Below are positions 1-7,097 of a stretch of 8,933 bases of DNA, in pieces. Made by a program: the position numbers and the translations under genes. The notes beneath the pieces are model-generated. The model did not search any database. It was given only the letters and a program-made list of their open reading frames with translations, and was not told the DNA's origin. The DNA is taken from the NCBI GenBank assembly GCA_020026215.1, contig JAHHQT010000077.1, positions 1 to 8,933 on the forward strand. The letters are read 5' to 3'. The stretch is from Muribaculaceae bacterium (GTDB lineage: Bacteria > Bacteroidota > Bacteroidia > Bacteroidales > Muribaculaceae). Within the stretch, counting starts at the first letter, position 1; every line of letters starts with the position of its first letter.

Positions 1-1145
1 AATATAGTTTGATTGGTGATCCTGCCATGCGATTGAAATATCCAAAATATAACGTCGAGGCTGAAACATTCAATGACCAGCCGATTGATGCTGAGAATCC
101 ACCGGAATTGAAAGCGCGTCAATTAGTCTCATTGAAAGGTCATATTGAAGATTTGGACGGAAAGAGAATCCATGATATGAGTGGATTTGTGCATTCGTTG
201 GTATACGATGCCGAAGAATCAGTCACTACTCATGGTAATGGAGAGGGGGATGCTGATTCTGGCTTGGAAATGACTTATGAAGAACATTCCAACCGTTTGT
301 ATGTCGGTGTCGATACCTTGACTAACGGAGAATTTAATGTGAAGTTTAAGATGCCTATGGAAATCAGCAATAATTATCGTCCAGGTTTGATTAGTCTATA
401 CGCAGAATCTGCTGAAAAAGGCTTTGATGCTCAAGGTTGTACTACTGATTTCTACGTCTATGGCTATGATGAAACTGCTGAATTGGATACCATTGGTCCT
501 GATATTCGATTGATGGCATTGAATACTGCAGAATTCAAGGACGGACAGAATGTCAATGAAATTCCATATTTCATTGCCGAAGTCTATGACAAATCGGGCA
601 TCAACTTGTCATCTGTTGGAATTGGACATGACATGACTTTGTTGCTGGATGGCAAGGAGACCTTCAGCGGGTTGGAAACCTTCTATACAGAGGATACTGA
701 AAAGACTGGCTACATCAACTATCAGATGGAAGAGTTGTCGGAAGGACCGCATACTTTGCGTTTGCGTGTATGGGACAATGAGGGGAATTCTTCTGTGAAA
801 ACCATTAGTTTTAATGTCGTGAAAGGGCTTTCTCCAGAGGTGACACGTATTTATACTGATGCCAATCCTGCTAAAACCGAAGCTAATTTTTATATCAAAC
901 ATAATCGTCCTGATGCATTGGTAACTGTGACTATTTCTGTGTATGACATGGCCGGACATCAAGTTTGGACCACGACATCAACAGGAAGAAGTGATATGTA
1001 CACATCAATGCCAGTCACCTGGAATCTGCGAGATGGAGCAGGGGTACGAGTGGCACGAGGAATTTATTTGTATCGTGCATCTATCAGTACGGATGGTGTA
1101 AATGAGTCCACAAAAGCCCAAAGATTGGCAGTTGCAGACGAATAA
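1..1145 (+). CDS. porU: Type IX secretion system sortase PorU, C-terminal part (5' end outside window)
   Basis: This is the last ~380 residues of a C25 (gingipain-like) PorU sortase. The frame is open to the left edge (first full codon at 3). The apparent TTG start at 9 is internal, because translation begins in the middle of the IGDPAMRL strand that closes C25 catalytic domains. The catalytic His/Cys region therefore lies outside the window. What remains is a series of beta-rich domains: a carboxypeptidase-regulatory-like segment, an Ig-like domain with DKSGIN and GIGHD (618-632) followed by EGPHTLRLRVWDNEGNSS, and a FlgD-like C-terminal domain (about 840-1142) with NPAKTEANF, HNRPD, VYDMAGHQVW and GIYLYRA. 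As I know the family, these are the normal signatures of authentic PorU, which removes sorting domains and attaches cargo to LPS at the cell surface. The tail is more canonical than that of the second PorU-like gene downstream. The stop is followed by the rex promoter region, with no evident hairpin terminator. Confidence 0.85.
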   Translation, partial: YSLIGDPAMRLKYPKYNVEAETFNDQPIDAENPPELKARQLVSLKGHIEDLDGKRIHDMSGFVHSLVYDAEESVTTHGNGEGDADSGLEMTYEEHSNRLYVGVDTLTNGEFNVKFKMPMEISNNYRPGLISLYAESAEKGFDAQGCTTDFYVYGYDETAELDTIGPDIRLMALNTAEFKDGQNVNEIPYFIAEVYDKSGINLSSVGIGHDMTLLLDGKETFSGLETFYTEDTEKTGYINYQMEELSEGPHTLRLRVWDNEGNSSVKTISFNVVKGLSPEVTRIYTDANPAKTEANFYIKHNRPDALVTVTISVYDMAGHQVWTTTSTGRSDMYTSMPVTWNLRDGAGVRVARGIYLYRASISTDGVNESTKAQRLAVADE

Positions 1146-1170
1146 AATTAAGAGTATTTGCACCTTGTGA

Positions 1171-1202
1171 TTTGGTAAATTTCGAAAAAAATAGTATTTT
1201 TG
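1171..1202 (+). promoter_or_regulatory. Bacteroidota-type promoter for the rex transcription unit
   Basis: A TTTG at 1171-1174 (the -33 element) is followed after 20 bp by TATTTTTG at 1195-1202, an exact match to the Bacteroidota -7 consensus TAnnTTTG. Transcription would start near 1207-1209, leaving a leader of roughly 20 nt before the rex ATG at 1230. It is the only convincing promoter of this type seen between the + strand genes, so it probably also drives the FAH-like and second PorU-like genes. Basis: match to the known consensus; not experimentally shown. Confidence 0.6.
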
Positions 1203-1217
1203 TAAATTATCAAAAAT
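1196..1217. promoter_or_regulatory. Inverted repeat overlapping the -7 element; candidate operator (possibly Rex autoregulation)
   Basis: ATTTTTG (1196-1202) and CAAAAAT (1211-1217) are perfect 7-bp inverted arms separated by 8 bp. The left arm is part of the -7 box and the spacer covers the predicted transcription start, so a bound dimer would block initiation. Rex repressors are dimers that bind AT-rich palindromes with TTG/CAA arms and commonly repress their own gene. The TTG...CAA arm edges fit loosely, but the typical TTGTGA...TCACAA sequence is not present, and AT-rich DNA gives such palindromes by chance. The operator role is inference. Confidence 0.35.
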
Positions 1218-1229
1218 TAATAAATCACT

Positions 1230-1871
1230 ATGAGTGAAGAGAGTAGAGCAGCGTTGCTTCCAGAGCCGACACTAAGACGTTTGCCTTGGTACTTGGCTTA
1301 TGTGAATATGCTTCGTGTCCAAAATATAGAGTATGTATCTTCTACACAAATCTCAAAAAAAATAAATGTAGATGCATCTCAAATAGCAAAAGACTTATAT
1401 TTTCTAAACATTAAGGGTAAAACACGTATTGGATATCAAGTGGAACAATTGGCAACTGAATTGTCAAACTTCCTTGGTTTCCACGAAGATCATAGTGCCT
1501 TTATGATTGGTGTCGGTAGCTTGGGTGCTGCTTTGATTCAAGACTCTGGTTTGATTCAATATGGTTTGCACATTGTTGCCGGTTTTGATGTGAATCCTGA
1601 TATTATCGGAACAAACATTTGCGGAGTTCCTATTTATGATATTTCAGAATTGGAAGCACGCCAAAAGCAGTACAAGGCGGAAATTGGAGTCCTTGCAGTT
1701 CCTGTCGAACATGCTCAATCATCAGCTCATTTATTGGAGGAATGTGGTGTGAAAGCCATTTGGAATTTTACTCCGTTTAGAATTAAAGTTAGCGAAGATG
1801 TAGTGATTCAAAACACTTCTATCTATGCTCATTTGGCTGTGATGTATAATAGAATTAATGCGAAAAAGTGA
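1230..1871 (+). CDS. rex: Redox-sensing transcriptional repressor Rex
   Basis: Rex is a dimeric cytoplasmic repressor that senses the NADH/NAD+ ratio and is released from DNA when NADH is high. The 213-residue length is normal. Residues ~10-85 form the winged-helix domain, with PEPTLRRLPWYL, the helix-turn-helix SSTQISKKINVDASQIAKDL and the wing GKTRIGY (63-69). Residues ~90-190 form the Rossmann domain, with the dinucleotide-binding loop GVGSLG (94-99) and FDVNPD, in which Asp120 is expected to bind the adenine ribose and select NAD(H) over NADP(H). The C-terminal helix (AHLAVMYNRI) is the domain-swapped dimer helix of the family. In the recognition helix the usual Q-V-R-K-D is Q51-I-A-K-D55, so Arg is replaced by Ala; this may be typical for Bacteroidota. 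The ATG at 1230 is the first start after the promoter. The stop codon overlaps the GTG of the next gene (GTGA), implying translational coupling. Confidence 0.93.
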   Translation: MSEESRAALLPEPTLRRLPWYLAYVNMLRVQNIEYVSSTQISKKINVDASQIAKDLYFLNIKGKTRIGYQVEQLATELSNFLGFHEDHSAFMIGVGSLGAALIQDSGLIQYGLHIVAGFDVNPDIIGTNICGVPIYDISELEARQKQYKAEIGVLAVPVEHAQSSAHLLEECGVKAIWNFTPFRIKVSEDVVIQNTSIYAHLAVMYNRINAKK

Positions 1872-2437
1872 AACTTATTAAGATAACAGATATAGAATTG
1901 CCTACAGGTCCGGTAGTGGACCTTTTCCCCGATTCTACATTGCAAAAAAGTGGGAAACCTTTTTTTATTCCAAGTTTTTCTTCTGAATTCAAAAGTGAGG
2001 TATATGTGGGTTTCCGTATGTGCCGTTTAGGGAAAAATATAGCTGCTAAATTCGCTTCAAGATATTATGATGCCATAGGTCTGTTTTTGATGACTGAGGC
2101 TGTCGATGTACGCGAGCAGTTGAAGAACGCAGAAGCACCTTGGGCATTGGCTACAGCTTTTGACGGTGCTGCGATTGTCGGCGAATTTTTTGACCTTGAG
2201 AAGTATCAAAATACAGCTGAAATCTTTATTGATTCACAATCTGTTGAAAAATGCGACTTGTCAGATGCCAAACAACGCATTGACCAATTAATAGAGTATG
2301 TCAGCAAATACTTTACCATGAAGATTGGGGATTATGTGATTATGAAAATCAGCAAGCAGCCGATTGTTTTAAAAATTGATATGCATATTACAGCCAATAT
2401 TGAGGCTCAAGAATCATTGAATCTTAAAATCAAGTAA
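1868..2437 (+). CDS. Degenerate fumarylacetoacetate hydrolase (FAH)-family protein, probable pseudoenzyme
   Basis: The protein has 189 residues and a GTG start that overlaps the rex stop by 4 bp. It aligns by eye along its length with the ~200-residue FAH-family proteins of Bacteroidales: GPVVDLFPDSTLQKSGKPFFIP (a family-like start, residues 14-35), FSSE, RLGKNIAAKFASRYYDAIG (54-71), PWALATAFDGAAIVGEF (91-107) and IDQLIEYVSKYFTMKIGD (138-155). The functional residues are gone. The metal-binding E-x-E is E44-V-Y46. The metal Asp in the family's G-x-D-x-T-x-R-D motif aligns with Met75. The Lys before FD aligns with Thr96. The G-T-P-x-G-V-G loop near the C-terminus is replaced by MKISKQPIVL (159-168). 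The reading frame is intact, so the gene appears to be maintained rather than decaying. A hydrolase or decarboxylase activity should not be assumed. It lies 10 bp before the PorU-like gene. The fold assignment is fairly sure; the role is unknown. Confidence 0.75.
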   Translation: MKLIKITDIELPTGPVVDLFPDSTLQKSGKPFFIPSFSSEFKSEVYVGFRMCRLGKNIAAKFASRYYDAIGLFLMTEAVDVREQLKNAEAPWALATAFDGAAIVGEFFDLEKYQNTAEIFIDSQSVEKCDLSDAKQRIDQLIEYVSKYFTMKIGDYVIMKISKQPIVLKIDMHITANIEAQESLNLKIK

Positions 2438-2447
2438 AGGGATATAG

Positions 2448-5400
2448 ATGAAATATAAAATTTTGGTTACAGTTATGGCCTTGTCTGCTTTTATGCAGGC
2501 AAGTGCTGTTGTGTCTTATGAACGCACTAATCCATTGGCCGAAGGCAATTGGGAAAAGATTAGTGTGCAGGAAAGTGGTATTCATGAATTGTCGTACGAC
2601 GATTTGCGAAAAATGGGATTTAAAAATCCTAAAGATATCAAAATCTTTGGTCAGGGCGGTTTTGCAGAGTCAGAAAGTCTTTCTAAAGGTTATGATGATG
2701 ACCTTGAACAGAATGCTATTTATCACCATGGCAATAAAGTGTATTTCTATGCCAAAGGAGCTGTCAAGGACTCATTATATCTGACACCGGATTCCAAAGC
2801 TTTAATTCCTATTCAAAATAACTATTCGAAGTATGGTTATTATTTCATTACCGATAATTCAGCCTACACTGCAAAAAATGTGGAGGATTTGTCTTCTGCC
2901 ACTATCTCTGGGGATGCCCGACGATTGGATGTCGGTTTGACGGCATGGTACCAAGATGAGGAATTGTATAACCCGGCAATGACTGGTGGACGTTTCATAG
3001 GTGATGACTATTTGTCTATCGGTAAACAAAAAACATACGACATACGTGTCCCTCTGTTTTCTAATCAGGGAAATGTAACTGTCGCTTCCAATTTTGCCAT
3101 GTATGGCAATCAGAAAATGACGGTAAACGTAAAGTTAAATGGTGATGGAAATGTGACACACGACATTGCCAATTATTTATATGCCAATACTTACATTGAC
3201 CAGCTTGAATATTCTTTGTTGCCTATTAGATGCTGGATGCCTGGCGCAAATTTCCAAAACGGTGCTGACCAAATTTCCTTGAAATTCCAAGTCTCTATCG
3301 CCAATGGGGTGATTTCGCGTTGTTGGGAAGACTATGTGTCATTAACCTACTATGCACAAAATACGATTCCTGCCGATTCTGCACAAACTGTTCGATATTT
3401 TGAATTAAACAAAAACGAAGTAATCAGCAGTAAATTGGGAAACTCTATCAAAATGTGGTTGGTAGATGAATATGGCAGCGCAAGAAACAAGAATTTTGCA
3501 GTCAGAAATTGTATCAATGTTCCGCAAGCTGACGGTACAGCTGATTTTTCCTATGGTAAAATTAGCAAGTGGGGCAAGTTCATTTATTTTGACTTGAACA
3601 AAACTCAAAAACATCCAAAGTTTGAGGGTAAAGTGTCGAACCAAAATATACATGGATTGGCTACTCCAAATATGGTCATTATCACCAATTCTGAATTGCA
3701 ACCTGCCGCAGAACGATTGGCAGAATTTAATAGAAATGTTCGTGGTATGGAAGTCTTGGTGTTGGACCAAAATTTAATCTTTAATGAATTCTCAAGTGGT
3801 GCACGTTCGGCAATGGCCTATCGTTCATTGTGTAATATGTTCTATCATCGTGACTCCAAAAAGTTCAAATACTTGTTGTTAATGGGTACAGGCTCATACG
3901 ATAATCGTATGTTGTACGCCGATGAGAATAGTTTTGATGCTTTGATGACCTACCAAACTGAAGATGCGTCATCACAGGTTTCCAGCTATATGAGTGATGA
4001 CTTTTTCGGATACTTGGAAGATACTGATATTATTTTAAGGAATCAGGATATGTGCATTTCTGTAGGTCGACTGCCTTTCTCTTCATTGAAAGATGCAGAT
4101 ATCTATGTGGATAAGGTTATCCGCTATTTGTCACAATCGAATGATGAGACATCAGTCTGGAAGAACAATGTGTTCGTAATTGGCGAGGAGGGGGACAATA
4201 ATTCCCACATGGCACAGTCTGAATCCTTTGTACAAAAATTGAGGTCTTCTCAGTCTTTCGATGTTAATATTAGCAAATTATATACACAGGCCTATGGAGA
4301 CGTTAATGAAACTAGAAATCGTTTTGTAGAGCTGTTGAAATATGGACAGAACTTTGGTTTGTTCATTGGTCACTCCAATCCAATATCATTGACCAAGTCT
4401 GCGGTATTATTGAATATGGTGCAGTCTGAAATGACTCACTATCCTGTGATGCCATTTATGTATTTCTCGTCTTGTGATGTGTCCCGTTTTGACAATGGTT
4501 CTCCAAACTTCCTTTCAAAATTATTATTGAATCCGAATGGAGGTGTCATTGCGGGGATAGCGGCGGCTCGTCCTGTTTATATCAATATGAACGGTAACTT
4601 GTCCAACTCTTTTGGCTTGTCTTTGGTAAAGGATGAAGCCTATTATCAAGGTGACAAATCTATTGGTAGAATCTTTGTTGATGCAAAGAATAATCTCAAT
4701 GAAGATTCATTCAACCATATGAAATATTTTGTGATTGGAGATCCTTCATTGCCTTTGGATTTGCCTAAGAATCAAGTATTTGTTTCGACAATCAATGGAG
4801 TTGCTGTCAAACCTAATGATACGATGGTCAAGGTCGGCTTGGGAGAAAAGGTGGCTTTGCAAGGTTTGATTAAAGATGTTGACGGCACAAGTTTAGGAGA
4901 TTTTAACGGCTCTGTATCCATTAAAATTTTTGAGCCAGATTACAAATATACACAAACTCAATTGCGTAACCCCGAAACTGGGAATTTAGAGAATACCGAT
5001 TTATATGACCGTGGTAAAGAACTGATGGAAATCAATGCGCCAGTGGTCAATGGGGCTTTTGATGCAGAACTCATAATCCCTCCTTTTGTATCCTCCACTT
5101 CGGGAAAATTGATTTTGAGAATGTTTGCTGTAGATAATAATGGTTATATCTGTTCTGGTAGTAATGATTCAATGTCAATTGATATGACTAGAAATGTAGA
5201 AGGAAATGATGTAACTAATCCTGTTATCGAAACTATGTATATTGATTCTCCTGAATTTGCAGACGGTGACGTTGTTGGCTCAGACTTTACGGTCTTTGCT
5301 AACTTGTCTGACGATTCTGGCATCTTGTCTTCTTCTGAAAGTTTGTTGGTTTCAACCATGAAGTTGATTATTGATAATGGTAAGACAATTGTTCCTATCA

Positions 5401-5825
5401 AGAATTATTACTCAACCAGCAGTAATTCTGGTCATGTGGAAGTGCCTGTCTATTCAATGAAAGAAGGCAAGCATACAGTAGAGTTGACTGCTTGTGATAT
5501 TTATGGAAATATCGCACGCAAGACTTTATCATTTATTGTAGAAAATACAAAACCTATATATAAAATTGAAGTATTGGAAAAAGCATTGACCAATATAGCA
5601 ACTATCATGGTTGATACAGAAAACGGAAGCGTGGATAATGCTGAAATTTTTGTGACTGATGATTTCAACAATGTCTATTTTCATAGTTCCATCACTTCAT
5701 TCCCTTTTGAATGGAATTTGAATGACAATAAGGGGAATCGCTTGGCTCCAGGCATCTATAATGTCTATGGAGTGGTTGATGGCATAGGAACACCGATTAA
5801 AAAAATAGCCGTTTTGAAGCAATAA
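2448..5825 (+). CDS. PorU-like C25-family T9SS sortase, divergent paralog
   Basis: This 1125-residue protein is of normal PorU length (P. gingivalis PorU is about 1158). It has a signal peptide of ~20 residues (K-rich start, hydrophobic core, ASA before V21). An N-terminal PorU domain follows, with GNWEKI (33-38), ESGIHELSYDDLRKMGF and KIFGQGG. The C25 catalytic domain spans ~405-770: NMVIITN, LMGTGSYDNR, DDFFGYLED, VGRLPFSSLKDAD, the catalytic His642 (GHSNP) and Cys676 (FSSCDVSRFDN), and the closing strand VIGDPSLPL (763-770). The usual GHG and ATC contexts are GHS and SSC here, but both catalytic residues are kept. The C-terminal half has beta domains parallel to those of the PorU upstream of rex. 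It lacks the GIGHD and NPxxxxxF/HxRP signatures and keeps only WNLNDNKGNRLAPGIY of the FlgD-like tail. It is likely exported and surface-associated. AAAGGG lies 6 nt before the ATG. It sits immediately upstream of porV, the usual porU position. It could be the working sortase, a second sortase with other cargo, or an accessory factor. Confidence 0.85.
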   Translation: MKYKILVTVMALSAFMQASAVVSYERTNPLAEGNWEKISVQESGIHELSYDDLRKMGFKNPKDIKIFGQGGFAESESLSKGYDDDLEQNAIYHHGNKVYFYAKGAVKDSLYLTPDSKALIPIQNNYSKYGYYFITDNSAYTAKNVEDLSSATISGDARRLDVGLTAWYQDEELYNPAMTGGRFIGDDYLSIGKQKTYDIRVPLFSNQGNVTVASNFAMYGNQKMTVNVKLNGDGNVTHDIANYLYANTYIDQLEYSLLPIRCWMPGANFQNGADQISLKFQVSIANGVISRCWEDYVSLTYYAQNTIPADSAQTVRYFELNKNEVISSKLGNSIKMWLVDEYGSARNKNFAVRNCINVPQADGTADFSYGKISKWGKFIYFDLNKTQKHPKFEGKVSNQNIHGLATPNMVIITNSELQPAAERLAEFNRNVRGMEVLVLDQNLIFNEFSSGARSAMAYRSLCNMFYHRDSKKFKYLLLMGTGSYDNRMLYADENSFDALMTYQTEDASSQVSSYMSDDFFGYLEDTDIILRNQDMCISVGRLPFSSLKDADIYVDKVIRYLSQSNDETSVWKNNVFVIGEEGDNNSHMAQSESFVQKLRSSQSFDVNISKLYTQAYGDVNETRNRFVELLKYGQNFGLFIGHSNPISLTKSAVLLNMVQSEMTHYPVMPFMYFSSCDVSRFDNGSPNFLSKLLLNPNGGVIAGIAAARPVYINMNGNLSNSFGLSLVKDEAYYQGDKSIGRIFVDAKNNLNEDSFNHMKYFVIGDPSLPLDLPKNQVFVSTINGVAVKPNDTMVKVGLGEKVALQGLIKDVDGTSLGDFNGSVSIKIFEPDYKYTQTQLRNPETGNLENTDLYDRGKELMEINAPVVNGAFDAELIIPPFVSSTSGKLILRMFAVDNNGYICSGSNDSMSIDMTRNVEGNDVTNPVIETMYIDSPEFADGDVVGSDFTVFANLSDDSGILSSSESLLVSTMKLIIDNGKTIVPIKNYYSTSSNSGHVEVPVYSMKEGKHTVELTACDIYGNIARKTLSFIVENTKPIYKIEVLEKALTNIATIMVDTENGSVDNAEIFVTDDFNNVYFHSSITSFPFEWNLNDNKGNRLAPGIYNVYGVVDGIGTPIKKIAVLKQ

Positions 5826-5881
5826 AATCAATGTTTTTTAGTTTAATAGGTATATTGTCTTGATGTAAAAAATAAGATTGA

Positions 5882-7096
5882 ATGAATAGAAAAAAATTAA
5901 TCTCAACAATACTCATCGCTTGTTGTCTGTATCCTTGTTCAATGGTAGCAGGTGACAACCAGAAAAATCAGTTTAACCCGGTACAAACAGGTGTAACCTC
6001 TTTGGCTATCGCTCCGGATGCTCGTGGTGCTGCTATGGGTGACTTGGGAGTCGCTACTGAACCGGATGCTTATTCTCAATATTGGAACCCTTCAAAGTAC
6101 GCTTTCGCCTATAGTTCAGCGGCTGTCAGTCTGTCTTACACTCCTTGGTTGCGTAAATTGGTCAATGATATCTATTTGGCGAACTTGTCTGGTTACTGGA
6201 AATTTGGTGGCAGTGACAATCAGGCAGTGAGTGCATCATTGCGCTATTTTTCTTTGGGTGAAGTGAAATTAACAGATGATTCAGGTGTTGAAATCAACTC
6301 TGTGAACCCTTACGAATTATCATTTGACTTGGGTTATTCTCGTAAATTGTCTGAAAGTTTTTCTATGGGTGTTGCTTTGCGTTATATCTATTCAGATTTG
6401 GCATTTAGCGATGCTTATTCTGCAGAACAAAAGTCAGGAGCTTCTGCATTTGCTGCTGACATCTCCGGTTTTATGACCAAATATCCTATCATCGGCAGAA
6501 ATGAATGTCAATGGTCTTGGGGTTTCAATATCTCAAACATTGGTTCTAAGGTTTCTTATAACGATGGTAACGACCCAGCTTTCTTGCCGACTAACTTGCG
6601 CTTGGGTACTACATTTACTTTCCCAATAGCGGCTTACAATAACATTGCCTTGTCATTTGATATTAATAAATTGTTAGTTCCGACTCGTCCACGCCAGTCA
6701 GACTATAAGACAGAAGATGGCATAGACGATATTGATGCATACGAAACAGCATTGGAAGACTGGAGAAATACATCTTCAATCTCCGGTATTTTCAAATCAT
6801 TCTCTGATGCTCCTGGCGGATTCTCAGAAGAATTAAAAGAAATCACATTCTCAGTTGGTGCTGAGTACAACTATAATCAACAGTTCTTTGTCAGAACAGG
6901 CTACTTTTACGAAAATAAATACAAAGGTGGTCGTCAGTACTTCTCTTTTGGTGCTGGTTTCTCATTGAATGTCATTCAATTGGATGCAGCCTATATGATT
7001 GCTACTGCTCAAAATAGCCCGTTAGACCAAACATTGCGTTTTTCGCTAACATTTGATATGGACGGATTGAAAAACTTAATGGGACGTCGTCGTTAA
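5882..7096 (+). CDS. porV: Type IX secretion system outer-membrane protein PorV
   Basis: The 404-residue protein (P. gingivalis PorV/LptO is 391) belongs to the FadL-like family of 14-stranded outer-membrane barrels. A signal peptide of ~23 residues (MNRKK, hydrophobic ISTILIACCLY, SMVAG) precedes the hallmark PorV segment SLAIAPDARGAAMGDLGVAT (40-59) and SQYWNPSKYAF (65-75). The rest alternates amphipathic beta strands ending in aromatic residues, closing with LRFSLTFDMDGLKN. As known for the family, PorV collects folded cargo from the translocon by its C-terminal domain and brings it to PorU; PorQ and PorZ complete the attachment complex. The gene starts 56 bp after the PorU-like gene; this gap shows neither a clear terminator nor a clear promoter, so read-through is plausible. 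ispF begins 1 bp after its stop. Confidence 0.93.
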   Translation: MNRKKLISTILIACCLYPCSMVAGDNQKNQFNPVQTGVTSLAIAPDARGAAMGDLGVATEPDAYSQYWNPSKYAFAYSSAAVSLSYTPWLRKLVNDIYLANLSGYWKFGGSDNQAVSASLRYFSLGEVKLTDDSGVEINSVNPYELSFDLGYSRKLSESFSMGVALRYIYSDLAFSDAYSAEQKSGASAFAADISGFMTKYPIIGRNECQWSWGFNISNIGSKVSYNDGNDPAFLPTNLRLGTTFTFPIAAYNNIALSFDINKLLVPTRPRQSDYKTEDGIDDIDAYETALEDWRNTSSISGIFKSFSDAPGGFSEELKEITFSVGAEYNYNQQFFVRTGYFYENKYKGGRQYFSFGAGFSLNVIQLDAAYMIATAQNSPLDQTLRFSLTFDMDGLKNLMGRRR

Positions 7097-7097
7097 T

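Noticed and set aside
609..962. Minus-strand open frame inside the porU fragment
   Set aside because: It is antisense to a well-supported PorU coding region and shows no family-like sequence.
1165..1182. Classical Rex operator TTGTGA-N6-TCACAA upstream of rex
   Set aside because: Only the left half-site is present; the right half reads AAATTT, so it is not a full operator.
3405..3770. Minus-strand open frame inside the PorU-like gene
   Set aside because: It is a shadow of the catalytic-gene frame, with no start context or recognisable motif.
5826..5881. Possible porV promoter or terminator in the 56-bp gap
   Set aside because: TATATTGT only poorly resembles TAnnTTTG and has no TTTG at the right distance. 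The T-run and A-run are AT-rich noise, and the short ATCAA/TTGAT arms do not nest with them into a hairpin.
5882..5925. Possible lipoprotein signal in PorV (L-I-A-C at residues 11-14)
   Set aside because: Cleavage there would leave a hydrophobic region of only ~8 residues; PorV is a known outer-membrane barrel with an ordinary signal peptide.
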